Shown in pieces: positions 38,731 to 50,849 of a stretch of 64,000 nt of DNA. A program made the position numbers and the translations under genes. Within the stretch, counting starts at the first letter, position 1, and the number at the start of each line of letters is the position of its first letter. Source of the stretch: Vanilla planifolia (Eukaryota > Streptophyta > Magnoliopsida > Asparagales > Orchidaceae); contig JAIUJO010000446.1 in assembly GCA_023846275.1 (NCBI GenBank), positions 107,001-171,000 of the forward strand, in the 5' to 3' direction. The notes under the pieces are model-generated. The model saw only the letters and a program-made list of their open reading frames with translations. It was not told the origin of the DNA and did no database searches.

Positions 38731-41700
38731 GTGCTGCAATTTTTATCAAGGTTGACATGTCATGGATTTGGTCATTATGTTCTGGGTCAATGTGTTGCAC
38801 ATTGGGTCAGTGAATTGATAAGATGTCAGCAATATCAAAAATTAATTTGGTGAGGCCAATGCAATTTTTATAGTGCCATGAGTTAGATTTGGGTCAACGT
38901 ATTATAGAGTGTGTTTTTGGGTAAGTTTGGTGTTAATTGTGTAGGTTTGTTCATAAGGAAGATGGCCTCTGCTACCGGGGGTCGATTTAACATGTTGCGA
39001 CAATCTAATTGATCTAGGTGCAATTGTCGATTATGCAAACTCATTCATGGGATTATACCTAAATGAAAAATTTACAGATCTATTTGGATATAGTATAGTC
39101 GAAGTCAGCATCGATTCTAATCAGGTCGAGTCAATGATACGCGATAGAGGCAACAACAAATGATGGAAACAATAGAAATGGGCTCAATGGTCCATTTTTT
39201 GTATCTTTAATTCATTCATGATGTAAATTTTGAACATATAATTAAAGTTTATGCTCTGTTTTAACTCAGCAAGTGAAGAAAAGATAGCTTGATTTCTAGA
39301 ATTATTGACACACGTCTAACTGGTCCTTGAGCAATAAAAATCTTAACTAGTGTCCTATCTATTTATTTGCAAGGTTGTTAGGCCACAAAAACTCGTAACA
39401 TTTTGAATTGACTAATGTGTTTGTTAATCATTTATAGCCTTAATCTTATCATAATAAGATGATACATCATCTTTTAAAGTTTGAAACCCAAAAAGTTAAG
39501 ACAATAAGAAACAAATGTGCACTTTTTATGTTGGGTAGGGGTGTTCTCCCTAAGCATGGAACAAATATTTCTAAGGTGTTCTAATTTATGTTTAATGATA
39601 TAACTAAAGCTCAAGATGTCATTAAAGTAAGCTATCACAAACTTTCTTAATAAAGTTATTTGGTTTGTTGTTCTTATAAATGTGCTTGGTGTGTTAAATA
39701 TGGTGAAGCAAATGAATAACCACTTGTATAGTCTATCCCTTACTTTAAAAGTAGTTTTTCACTTATCCCTAAACTTGAATCTATCTTTGTGCTTTCTACT
39801 TTTTAAATGGATTTTGGATAAAATAGATGCTCCATTAGTTTGGTTCAATAGTTCTTCCAAGAAAGGGAGAAGTAATCTATACTTTGCATTATTTTGTTAA
39901 TTTCCCTATTATTGAAACAAATTCTTCATAAGCAGTCCTCCTTTAGGTTTTGAGGGGAAGGAAGAACACATGGATTATGACTTTCTCAAATGAATAATGC
40001 CTCTAATTAGTCTTGCAGTTGTTTGCTGAGTTCATGATTCTTAGAAGGATTCATCTTATAATGTAACAAATTTAATAATGTAGTACCTTTTATGAGGTCT
40101 ATAGTGTATTAGTTGATGTGAAGTGGTGCTAAACCTTAGGGTTCATTTGTAAAAATTTAAAAAAACCTAAAAAAAAATTATTATGTTGTGAGAGGTATTG
40201 CAATATAAGTTATTCTTATGGCTTAAATGAAAGTTTTATCAATAAATTCTTTATCTACTTTATCGTGGGACATAAATTGGATTTTTTTATTGAGGATGTT
40301 CGATGTTTTTTGATAGGTTGGACAAGCTCTTTAGGTGTTGATGGGTGTATGTTAACTTTTTAGTCATGATGTGTAAATTTGTAGGAGTTGGTTTTGCTAG
40401 AAATAATAGCATTAACCAGGGTCAAAAGAGGATGATACTTTGTATTTATAGCAACAACATCACATAAAATATCTTCAAAATTTTTTTGCCAAATTAACTG
40501 TCATAATTTATTTTTTCTTAACTCACATGCAAATTTTGTTAATAAAAATAGTGTATGGATTTAAGTCATGAATGATACATTGTCTGAGGTATGCTACACC
40601 ATTTGTAGAAATGGCATTGATGCTATTGCCACTTTCTACGATAAGTTTATAAACCTTTTCCCTAAGCTTGAGTAAAATTGAAAAATGGTGGTATGTCTTC
40701 AATTTTTACTTCCCTTTGGCTAGGTCAAGGTGCTTCTCATGAATATAATGGTCTAGTGTCAACGATTTTTTCACTCAATCTTTGTTGGAGTACTCATTTG
40801 TAAAGTAGGATTAGGAAGCATATTCTTTGACCTCTTATTTTTTCCTTGGTGTTCAACGCCCCATAATTCCCTTCCTTGATTTAGCTTATTTGTCATTTTG
40901 GTTGTTGGGATATCGTATGACTTCACTTTTAACATCTACAACAAGTTACTTCGATGATTGGATATAGGCTGGTTGGGTTTCATTGTATATTTAAGGATAG
41001 GGAGGGCTTGAAGGTGTATGTTTTGCTGCACAACTTGTGGAGAATCTAGTGTTGGTTGGCTTGAAGTTTAACATGGTTGATGCTACAACAGTTTTTGACT
41101 TTATAAATATTTCTAGGTTTTGTAGTTTGTAGAATTCCTATAAGCCACTTAAGGTGTGATTTGCTTGAAAACCTATTTTAAACATCTTTAAGCCCAACTC
41201 AATATCTAGAAAAGGGCACCAAAGGCTCTACATTAACACCACAATATAAATGTACTCATCAAAATGAGTAATGTACTCAATAATATACTTTCCTCCTTTT
41301 GTTAGGCATGCCATTGGTCAAGTAAGTGATTCTATTAAGAGAGGTATATATATTTTGATGAGCGTTGATCCCCTTAACAGTAAGTTTCTATGACTTTTAC
41401 AGATATTTGTGATTGTTTTTCTAGTTTCATTTATGTAAACAATGACTTTGTTTTTTGTTAAGTTCAAACCATTAACCAATGGTCCAAGAAAACTTTTCTC
41501 TTTCTATATTTCTAAAGGCTTATGGCACCTTGAAATATGGCAATGCCACATTTTATAGACTTTAGGTGTTTGTTACCATAATTATCTTAGTATTAACCCA
41601 AGTTGATTATAAGAGGTATCTGATTAGAGTGGATGACAATATTAGGTTTAAAAAGTTGGGCTCATTTTGAGCTTGCTCTAGTTTGATTATACTGAAAATA

Positions 41701-41979
41701 TATTTCTCTAGTTTGTCTTCCAAAGTTTGTATTCTAATTAATCTTTCTTAGAGGGTCAATTGTACTTTGTTGATGTATGGATTCTCCATGTGACAAGTTC
41801 TACATGATATCATGTGTACAAATTGTGCTCTTTAAGAAAAAGAAAACAAAACTCTCTTGTTTGAGCTTTATCACTTTTTAAGATTAGTAGCTAATGAAGG
41901 AAAATTAAAAAGAATGTTTACTTTATTATTGTCTTGCTATTAGCATTATAAACATTGGTATAATAAAGGTCTAAGGCAA
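38731..41979 (-). mobile_element. Ty3/gypsy fossil interior, with RT region
   Basis: Between the two LTR copies the minus strand at 39,900-39,540 follows the plant Ty3/gypsy reverse transcriptase. The minus-strand DNA can be matched in order to the blocks that usually encode I-N-x-x-T-x-x-(Y/D)-x-F-P-(I/L)-P, F-(S/T)-K-(I/L)-D-L-(R/K)-S-G-Y, the K-T-A-F block and P-F-G-L-x-N-A-P. RT copies the element's RNA within the virus-like particle. Only about 0.8 kb separates this from the 3'-side LTR, too little for RNase H plus integrase, so the interior has been shortened. The stretch 38,731-39,150 is less AT-rich. The element is broken by many changes. Confidence 0.6.
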
Positions 41980-42950
41980 GATCTGATGCTTAACTAGTTG
42001 AATAAGCTGTAGTAAGCATTTAAAGATTAGGCTTCATAAATTAAGAATAAAGAAACTGAGATGATAACCATGAGAAACCTAGAAAGACAGCACATATGAG
42101 AAAGCTATCTAAGTCAACCTTAGTCAAGAAGGAGCCAAGAACAAGATAGGCATAATTTCTTATGCTAAGCCTATTTCCAATTTGAATGGCACAAAGAAAG
42201 GGTATTTGGAAAGCAGTTTCACAAGGGCAATTATGTTATATGGAAAGAACAATATAAATGTCACATGGATGTAGATTAAAAGCCTTGAGAGAAATTAATA
42301 AGATATACAAAAAAGATGGAGAAATGAAGTAACTTGCACTTAAAGCCAGTTCAAACAAAACAAAAAGATGAATTGAGAAATGAAAAGAAGGTGACAATAA
42401 GTAGTAGATAAAATATAAGAAAACATTAAGTATTAAAGTGAAAAAAGACAACAAAGTGAAATAAAATGACATAATAAATGTGAATCAATGATGTAAAGAG
42501 ACATTAAACTGAGAGGAACAATTATGTGACATCCATAAGAAGGTGAAACAGTAGTGTCATAAGAAAATTTGTACAACATCCCATTGTTTAAGATTCTCAC
42601 CCTTCCTCCTAATATTGAAGCCTAGATGATTTAGAACATTGGAGTTCCCTAGACCTCAACAGGACGTAATGGAAAAAGTGCAATTTTACATATGTGAGGA
42701 TCATCTCATTGAAAGGGTATGCCTCCCATTTTATAAAGAGCTTATGCAAAAAAAAATTATAAATTTGATGTAATTAGCTCATACAAAAAATAAATTTGAA
42801 AATCAACCCTTTTAGTTTTAAAAAATGTATTTTCTAAATAACAAGAGCATTTTAGTTCATTTAGTTTCTACCCAAGTGAACCATTACATAGTAAGTTGAG
42901 AAGGCATCACTTGTCATTTTTAAATAGTAAACACACAACCTCTTCTAGAG
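41980..42950 (-). repeat. LTR copy of a broken LTR retrotransposon (outer)
   Basis: This is the partner of the LTR at 37,241-38,730, offset by about 4.28 to 4.30 kb and in the same orientation. On the minus strand it would be the upstream LTR for the interior carrying the gypsy RT relic. The two copies differ at many positions (perhaps two thirds identical in the best blocks, by eye), which indicates an old insertion. Its outer edge past 42,950 is uncertain. Confidence 0.55.
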
Positions 42951-45900
42951 TGTTTTTCTCCTTGTGCTATTGCACAACCCCTTGTATATTTTGCTAGTTG
43001 GAACATAATCTAAGTTTTTCTTTTAAAATGTTAAAGCCAAACTTTCTTGAGACTTTATGGGTTAGACTCAACCATCACAAAAATGGTTACTTATGTAATT
43101 AAATGCCAATCAAGTTATAATTATAAAAAACAACTCCCTTTTCTTAAAGCATAATAAATAAGATTCTATAAAATGTGGGTCATGTGTAGAACATATGAAA
43201 AATAAAAAACAAGCACTCCCACAAACTTTGTCGATGCGTGAGTTTGATGAGGAAATATTGTACAATAATGTACTTTTTCAAGAAAACTTCCAATAAGTAG
43301 TTGTAAGCTTTTGGTGATAAAAAGGGTTTTAAAAAATGTTAACAATCACAAAATTAATTTAATAAAGCAATAATGGTATTTGTTACCATTAAGAAATTTT
43401 ATGTAGCATGAATTCGAAAATTTTTTAACTCTACTTATAAAAACTTTAGAACACCTTTTCTTTCTTAGAATTAATCCAATCCTTTCAAATTGTGAATTTG
43501 AAGATAAACTTTTATAGACTGGCTTAGAACTAACTTAAGAATGTTTACTGGCTATGAAAATTTATTGTTTACCTAAATGGTCATATTTACTAGTGATTAA
43601 TAACTTCTAATGAGCTTGATATAATTTATTTTAGAAATAATGCATATTCGTTATGTTGTTTATGTGCATTTATCCTGACATTCCACACATATATAACAAT
43701 GCACTACCAATTTTTTTTGTGTAAATTTGTAGAATTATTTGAACAAATGTTTCTTTATTCTACACAGGGTTCGTAGACATATGTTGGATGCACTCTGGAT
43801 TTATGCTTTTCTTAACAAATACTCAAAGTACCTTAGATGTTTGTGTGTGTAATATAACAATACATGCATGTTGGCATTGCACTAGTTGGATTTTTAAAAA
43901 ATTTTAAAACCATTTTATGAGTGAACTGTGAAAACATTTAAATGATGTCTTTTGACATATTTAGGAAAACATCATGCTTACAAATTAAATCATATATGAT
44001 AAAGTTTGGAAAAATACCCACACATACATTATTCCTAAAATTGCTCTTTATTTGTTGACATTGTGAAGAATCTTTCTTTCTTTAAAGCCTCCATGTTTAT
44101 TTTCTAAATTCATTTTGCATTTCATTTGCAAATTGAATGTTTGTCATAGTATCTTGAATGAACATGATTTGTTGTTGAGGAGTCGCTTTAAGCACACTTA
44201 TTGTTTAAATTACGATTTTGAATTGGCCGGACATTTGGACTTCATTTTAAGCTTATTGAGTTCATCTCTAATTCACTCAAGTCTTTTCTATAGATCACAT
44301 AGCTTTAATGTAATATTATTGACTTGGCAAACTTGTTTATGACTTACTTTATTAATATTATTATCAACTAAACTTAAACATGAGTCATGAGGTTTAGGAG
44401 GCCAATAACATTGATATTATGTGAACAGTATGAAACATATATTAAATATTAAAAGAATAAAACAATTATTATAAAATAATTTAGAATTTTCATAAATAAA
44501 TAAAAATTTATTACAGCAAATAAACTAATATGAAAAGAAAACATATATAATGTTATATAGATAATAAAAAATCTAAGATCCTTAGAATTGTATAAATAAC
44601 ATGTTAAATACTAATTTTTTGTATATAGTCATAGAACATATACAAAATTTCTTATTATCAAAGACTTTTCCAATTATTAGAAGCATCGTAAAATGGTTAT
44701 TACAAGAAAAGAAAGATACTTCTAAAAAATATTTAATTTTAGCAAATAGTTGATAAATATATATGTGGTAAGCATAAAAATGTTAAAATCGTAAGAAAAA
44801 GAGATGTCATTAATATAATACATTATTTAAAAAATGCTTCGAAAAACTTTCTTGATAATGCCCTGCTAAAAAATTCTCATTGTAAAAAAAAATTAAACAT
44901 TTCATAACATAGAAAAGATCATTAAGAAAATGGTGCACCGAAAATGACAAAGACCATGTACAAAACATATTTAAAAGAATATTCTCAATATGACAGTGAC
45001 GACTAATTTGTATCATTAAAAGATAGCGATAGATCTATTTAAAAATTTGGAATATTTAAAAGTAAGCCCATAAAAAGTGATTAAACAATGTCAGCATGTA
45101 ATACTAATCTGCACAATGAAATCATGTTGAATAAGGCTCATGGTTGAGATGGAAGAGGCCATTTAACTTTGTTGGCTAGGTTTTTTTTTCTCTATGAAAT
45201 GTCACTTTTAGTTTTAGGTGAGGTGGTGTGACTGGTTTGGAGCTTCGTATTTATGTAGCTACAATGCTTCATTGCTATTAACGTGAATAGGTGAAATTGT
45301 ATTGTTATTTATTCAATTGATTTATGTTATTACCTAAAAAATGCATTTATGTAATTAGAATATGGAGATTAATAATTGGATGTGTGATTTCGTAGCCATG
45401 AAGATAATTTTGTGCATACTCGCACTTATGAAGAATGGAGTAGACTTGTCTTCCATTACATTCCCTTTTATTCAAACTTTATTTTTTTCTATATACTTTG
45501 GCATAAGAGTTCTCTTTGATCACAAGGAATAAGTCATCAAGCTTAATTTTTGTATACACCACTATGTGTGCATTGATCTTAAATTTTGTTATCATTTATT
45601 ATACATTTTCTTTCTCAGCTTAGAACATTTTAATTTATAAGGTTAGCTAAGGCCCATATAAGTATTTTTCTAGGTGATTTAAAAATTTAAGCTTACATTA
45701 TGTTATAACAAGTCATGTATAAGGCTAAAATGTTTAGAAATGTCTTAATGCTTACACCAATTATTTATGTAGTACTATCTTTGTCACTTTTCTTTTAGTA
45801 TTAAGATTTTTTCTATAAAAAATTTAGTAGAATTTTTGTAGTGAATATACAAAATTTTAATTTTGACATTTAATATCATCATTGTAAAGGGCATATTCTA

Positions 45901-48063
45901 CACTTCCTTCTCTTAACTTTTTGGTGCTTTCATTATTGTTCTTATTTATGGAATTAGAGCTAAATTAGATTCAACTATAAGATTTCTATCTTATGTACCT
46001 TCACTATCAATTTTTTAGTAATTAAAGAATAATTTGTGTTATTCAAATGAACATGATCCACAACCATTACTTATTGTAGTGTCACTCTTTGTTGCACTTT
46101 CCTCATTTTTAGCAATTTTCTCCAACCCTAGTTATGGCTCTCATTCATTGCATTTTTATTACATACATGATGTTAACACATTGCTATAAGCTTTCTCCAA
46201 ATAATTCATGTGTAGTAGTACTTCAACAACAACACCCATGGCCTCAATATGTTGTTTATGTTGCACATCCTTACCATGCCGCATATTGACCAAGTAGCTC
46301 ACAAGATGGTAGTGGTCGCAATTGACTTGTGGCTTTTACCCCCAAATTAATAACAAACTTGGCTAAGTAATTACAACTAATTACTTCAACACAATTTGAA
46401 ATTAAGCATGCCTTACAAAAAGTCAATTCCTCTTTCTAAATTATTTCTAGCCTAGTTTGAAAGCAAATTTTCAAATAATTTATCAATGACATTTTACATA
46501 TTTTGATGTAATTCTTATGCCATTATTGGCCTATTTTTCCACATTAGGTGTATTTTGTGAAGATTGGATTTATATTCATGTTTGTCATATTAGATTACAA
46601 AATTCTTGTCAATTTTAGTGTGATCAAATGAAAGCTTATCACTCTTAAAAGACACAATCCCTTCCATTCAATGTACTAAAAAGGAGCATCTATAATTATT
46701 TCTTAGTTACATGCATTTCTATTATACTCAATCCATAAAATGATTCACATTACACATTTATTGAATTATATTACGTAATCCACTATCAGAATCCATTCGA
46801 CTTTTATGTGCAATCTCTTACAATGTTTACCAGTAAATTCTTTTTTCCTTGCACTATGTAATTTTTTTATCATTTTCTTTACAATTTCGATTAGTTTAGA
46901 CGTTTTGGTATAAGAATATTTATATTTTCTTTTCTTGACAAATGACATTATATTGGGACAATCATAGGCTTCTCTAGCTTGCAAAGTAAATAACAAAAAA
47001 TTAAATAAATCAAATGATAGAGTCATTTTATTGTCTTAATGTTATTTTACTAATTTTATTTTAAGTTATATTATCATTTGCTTTACATATTTGTTACCTT
47101 TCAAATAAAAATTTAATTATTTATTAATAAATTATAAAGAAAGCTTTGGATATTTTAAATATTAAATCTTGTTTTACAATAAAAAATAAACAATATTTTA
47201 ATTTTAATAAAAACATAAACTTTTCAAAAAACAAATTATGATGCATGAATTTTCAAAATATTAAAATTAATTCATAAATAGTAACAAATAATTTTTTATT
47301 TATAGCAAATTCGAGAAAAATATAATGTTGCAATTAAAGATGTAAAAAATGTATTTTAAGAAAACAAAAAAGAATATGATATGATACTATTTGTAATATT
47401 TACATATAACTGTAAAGTCATGACAAGAAATATAGGTATTATATATTTACAAAAATATTTGTTTAAATCAAAATAGTAAACAAAATGTTAAGAAGAAAAT
47501 ATTATTTTGTAAATCCATCATACTTTAAAAGTTATTTTGCTAAGATGTAAAATTTTAAAATTTTAATAACAAAAATTAAAAGAAAGGTAAATAAATAAAA
47601 TTTAATATATGAAAAATTGAAAATATTGAGTGAAGGAACTAATAAAATCAGCTAAATAATACAAGAAAAATGTTCTATAAATAAACAAAATGATAATCTT
47701 TATAAATGAGAAAAATGAGCAGAAGACAATAAATTAAATATCATAATAAAAACATATATTAAATACCATTTCAATAAAAATTTTGTGAGATAGAAAGTGG
47801 CAAATCATCACGAAATAAGTGTACCTCAACTTTTAAATAGTTTGCATAATACATTAAAGAGTTATTTACGTAATTAAATCATCACAAATATGACAATATG
47901 AGAGAATAAAAGAGTTGCAAAAATAATACTTGTATAATTGAATTGATAATAAGCGGTAATTATAAAAATATTATAAAAATATTGGGTAAATATACACAAA
48001 ACATTACAAACTTGCGAAATAACATAAGAAAAAACATCTTATTTTTGTAATTTAAAAAATAAA
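42951..48063. other. Unassigned AT-rich DNA
   Basis: About 5 kb with no recognised gene. Small frames at 44,115-44,342, 44,810-45,016 and 46,766-47,026 have no family resemblance. The stretch 45,900-46,640 is less AT-rich, with the look of decayed coding DNA, but no domain could be read on either strand. From 47,040 on the plus strand becomes strongly A-rich, leading into repeat C. Confidence 0.35.
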
Positions 48064-48760
48064 ATAATTATGATAGTTGAATTGATAATGCATCAAAAAT
48101 CATTTATAACTTACTTATCAAAATTGTCCTCTATATGATTAGTTAAATAAGTTTGAAAAATAATTAGCTTATTAATAATAAAATTGTTAAAATCAACGGT
48201 ATACAACAAGTAAATAATTTGTTTATTCATACAATAAATTGGTATTATCCTCCATATCAGAAGTTAAATAAGTTTGAAAAAAAAAGTTTAGTTATAATAA
48301 ATTTTTAAAATCCAATGTATATAACACTTAAATAATTAATGTAGGAATGCAAAAATTTGCTACAACCATCTCATCAACAATAACAAGAAGTTTTTTACTT
48401 ACCCTATTATGAATCCTTGTTATGCATTGTATAAATTTAATGAATATTTAAAATACAACACTTTTATAGAAAATCAAAGTGACTAAACATTGATGAGTAA
48501 AAGCATCCTAGGAATGTCCTAGCCTTCTTTATCTCGATCATAATCTTTAGTGGAACAACAATGTTTTTTTTTAAATCTTTAATAAATAATTTTAATTTTT
48601 TTAATTGTTCAATAGTTTTTTTGAATTTTTATTTTTTTATAATTTTTATGATTTCTTAATTTTAATAATTTCTATTTTTATCTTTTATGAAAAATTTTCT
48701 TCCAAAAACTTTAAATTTTATAATCAAAGTGCTTATCAATTTCTTATTGAGTTTAGTGAG
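48064..48760 (+). repeat. Repeat C copy 1, with an internal tandem duplication
   Basis: Matches 52,229-52,940 in order and orientation. Shared landmarks are an ATAATTATGATA(G/A)TTGAAT start, TTATCAAAATT(G/A)TCCTCT, AAATTGTTAAAA, CAACCATCT(C/T)AT, a TGATTTCT(A)TTTTTA-type block and TTTTCTTCCAAAAA/TTTTCTTTCAAAAA. In this copy the segment with TCCTCTATATGATTAG occurs twice, at 48,118-48,222 and 48,239-48,342, sharing the exact 20-mer AGTTAAATAAGTTTGAAAAA at 48,141 and 48,262. No coding content or terminal repeats were seen, and the family is unknown. Confidence 0.6.
48118..48342 (+). repeat. Two-copy tandem duplication, period 121 bp
   Basis: A roughly 105-bp unit is repeated head to tail with a 121-bp offset measured on the 20-mer AGTTAAATAAGTTTGAAAAA at 48,141 and 48,262. 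The repeat C copy at 52 kb has only one such unit, so the duplication arose in this copy or was lost from the other. Confidence 0.7.
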
Positions 48761-48765
48761 GACTG

Positions 48766-48930
48766 GATTTTGTTGGAGTAAAAACCATAGCATAAATAGT
48801 GAATACACTTTGATGACTCAACCTCTTGACTTTGAAGTAAAGGTAAAATGATATTTTTGGAGTGGCTAATCTAGAAAGAATTTTATTTTTAAATCTTTAT
48901 GGTTAGCATACTAAACCTTAATTTTTTTAA
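48766..48930 (+). repeat. Repeat D copy 1 (direct repeat)
   Basis: Matches 50,658-50,825 in direct orientation. Shared words are CTGGATTT, TTGGAGTAA, CATAAATAGTGAATA, TTTGATGACT, AGTGGCTAATC and GGTTAGCATACTAA/GATTAGCATGCTAA. Homology starts sharply at CTGGATTT in both copies and fades after about 165 bp. The TGTTGGAG near its start resembles the TG ends of LTRs, so D may be a short LTR, but no matching primer site was recognised. Confidence 0.65.
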
Positions 48931-50657
48931 TTATGACACATAAAACTATAAATCTTGCCTGTATATGTGAATTTTGTTTATTTTGTATTTGATTTGCAGT
49001 CATTTTAGTTTTTTAAAATCTAATAAATATTGAAATATTTTTTTATATAAATATGTTTTATTATTATAAAAAATTATTTTTTGTTAAGTGCACCCCAATT
49101 ATAGAGCTGGATGGGCTTAGGTCAAGTGACTCATACTGCATGGGGTCATGGTCCTTTTGCACCTCCACAAGCCAAAAACTTATCAAATCTTAGACGGTTT
49201 AAGCTCATGTATTAGTCAAGTCGTTTTACGATTGTAGTCTCTGGGGCAATCAGTTTAGCACATTACTTATGATCCTAGTTATGAGAAATAAGTTAGGAAA
49301 AACTCATTAATTTGGTTAAGTAAATCAGGTTAGGTAAGACCATAGATGTGGTGGTGACGAGGGACTTGACTTCTTAACAACACCAGAGGTAACAAACCCC
49401 AATAGGCTGATTATAATATGTAGTCAATGTATTATAAGCATGAAATACTTAAACTATTTCAAAATGTGCAATTAAATAAAAGTTTTGCCAAACTTGAGAC
49501 TTCTACACTAATGTGCATTTTTGTAATCGAATATTCTAGATCTTTCCCTCATTTGTGGAAAGTTAACTTTATTTAGATATTCATTCAGAGTTGTTGATCA
49601 AATGGTTGAGAGTCTCACCTCCTATGTGAACAGCAATCTGATCGTCATTATTATCCATCTGATATCTCACTGTGATTAGATTTGGATCATTTTTCATTTA
49701 AGCTAATCCAATGATTATCGCTTCGTTTGCTTAATCAGATGGTAGATGTACCGCCCACTCCATCTGTGTCGACTAGCTTTCTCATAAGTAGATTCTAGCC
49801 ATTATAGAGTTATTTTTTGAGGTTTTTTATTTCAACTATATATAGGGATCATTTATCAAACATTAAATAATTGAATCCGACTTGAAAATTTTCTTACGAG
49901 TTGAAATGTAGTTCAAAGTATATGTAACAAATTTTTACTCAATTATTAGAACTATAAATTTTAGTCAATCTGTATTTCAACCTTCCATCGTTCTTAATCA
50001 TTTCTGCATTTTTTGGAAACATCCTTTCATTTATTAGTCATACCACTTTTGTTTAAAGAATTAAAGGTGTAATATATTTTGCAAGAAAACTTAGTAAAAT
50101 TTCATGGGCAACTCAAGTTCTATCAATAAAACAACAATTTTTTTATTATGGCTTAGAATTTGTGCAATTCCAATTTTTTGTGATAATTTAAGTGCAATTT
50201 ATTTAGCTAAAGGTTTTACTCAACACTCAAGAACAAAACCTATGGAATTAAGATAAAATTTTGTTAAAGAGCATGTATAAAATAGATAATTCAGTTGTCA
50301 TTTATGCTATTGTCTACTGAATTAGTTTATATTTTTATTGAGTCACTAGTTATCAAAGTATTTAGTTAACTTGGATTAAGCTTAGGTGTCATTAAACCCC
50401 TTGAATTATAACAGAAATGGAGAGAACTAAGTGTTAGAATTGATGATGAGTGCAAGCTAGAATTCAAGAGAAGTATGCGTTATCATATAAGATATATACT
50501 ATAATGTTGAATATTAAATTATATAATTTTTTAACAATGTTATATTTTCTTTTATCTTTTGTTTTATAACCCTCAAGGCGAGATTGCTATACTTTTTAAT
50601 TGATGGTCACAAAATAAGGCTAAGTATTTACTAATAGATCTCATGCAATATTTTAAC
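48931..50657 (+). mobile_element. Segment between D repeats, with Ty1/copia RNase H part
   Basis: At 50,090-50,420 the plus strand follows the copia RNase H end of pol: a CDNLSAIYLAKG block matching C-D-N-x-(S/A)-A-I-x-(L/I)-A, then QHSRTKPMELR matching H-x-R-T-K-H-I-E-(L/I), then FVKEHV matching F-(V/I)-(R/K)-(E/D)-x-V. RNase H removes the RNA template in the element's life cycle. A purine-rich AGAAATGGAGAGAA stretch and a TGTTAGAATTG start follow near 50,410-50,440, as expected of a polypurine tract and LTR start. The 49,090-49,800 part is less AT-rich. The relic is broken and lacks the rest of pol. Confidence 0.6.
49836..49846 (+). promoter_or_regulatory. TATA-box-like sequence in an LTR-like stretch
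   Basis: CTATATATAGG fits the plant TATA box well and follows a less AT-rich stretch of about 700 bp, as in the U3-R junction of a copia LTR. There is no proof of use, and chance TATA words are common in DNA this AT-rich. Confidence 0.3.
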
Positions 50658-50825
50658 AGTCTGGATTTATTGGAGTAAGAACTATCACATAAATAGTGAA
50701 TATAATTTGATGACTTAATTTACTTACTTTAAAGCCAAAGAAAATGGTCATTGCAAAGTGGCTAATCCAAAATGACCTTCATCTTTAAACTTTTATGATT
50801 AGCATGCTAACATTACTTTGTAATA
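50658..50825 (+). repeat. Repeat D copy 2 (direct repeat)
   Basis: Partner of 48,766-48,930, giving a unit of about 2.06 kb end to end. It is followed within about 30 bp by repeat B copy 2, while copy 1 is preceded at once by repeat C copy 1. The D-bounded unit therefore appears to sit between C and B sequence. Confidence 0.65.
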
Positions 50826-50849
50826 GATTCATTGTAAATTTTTTTAAAA

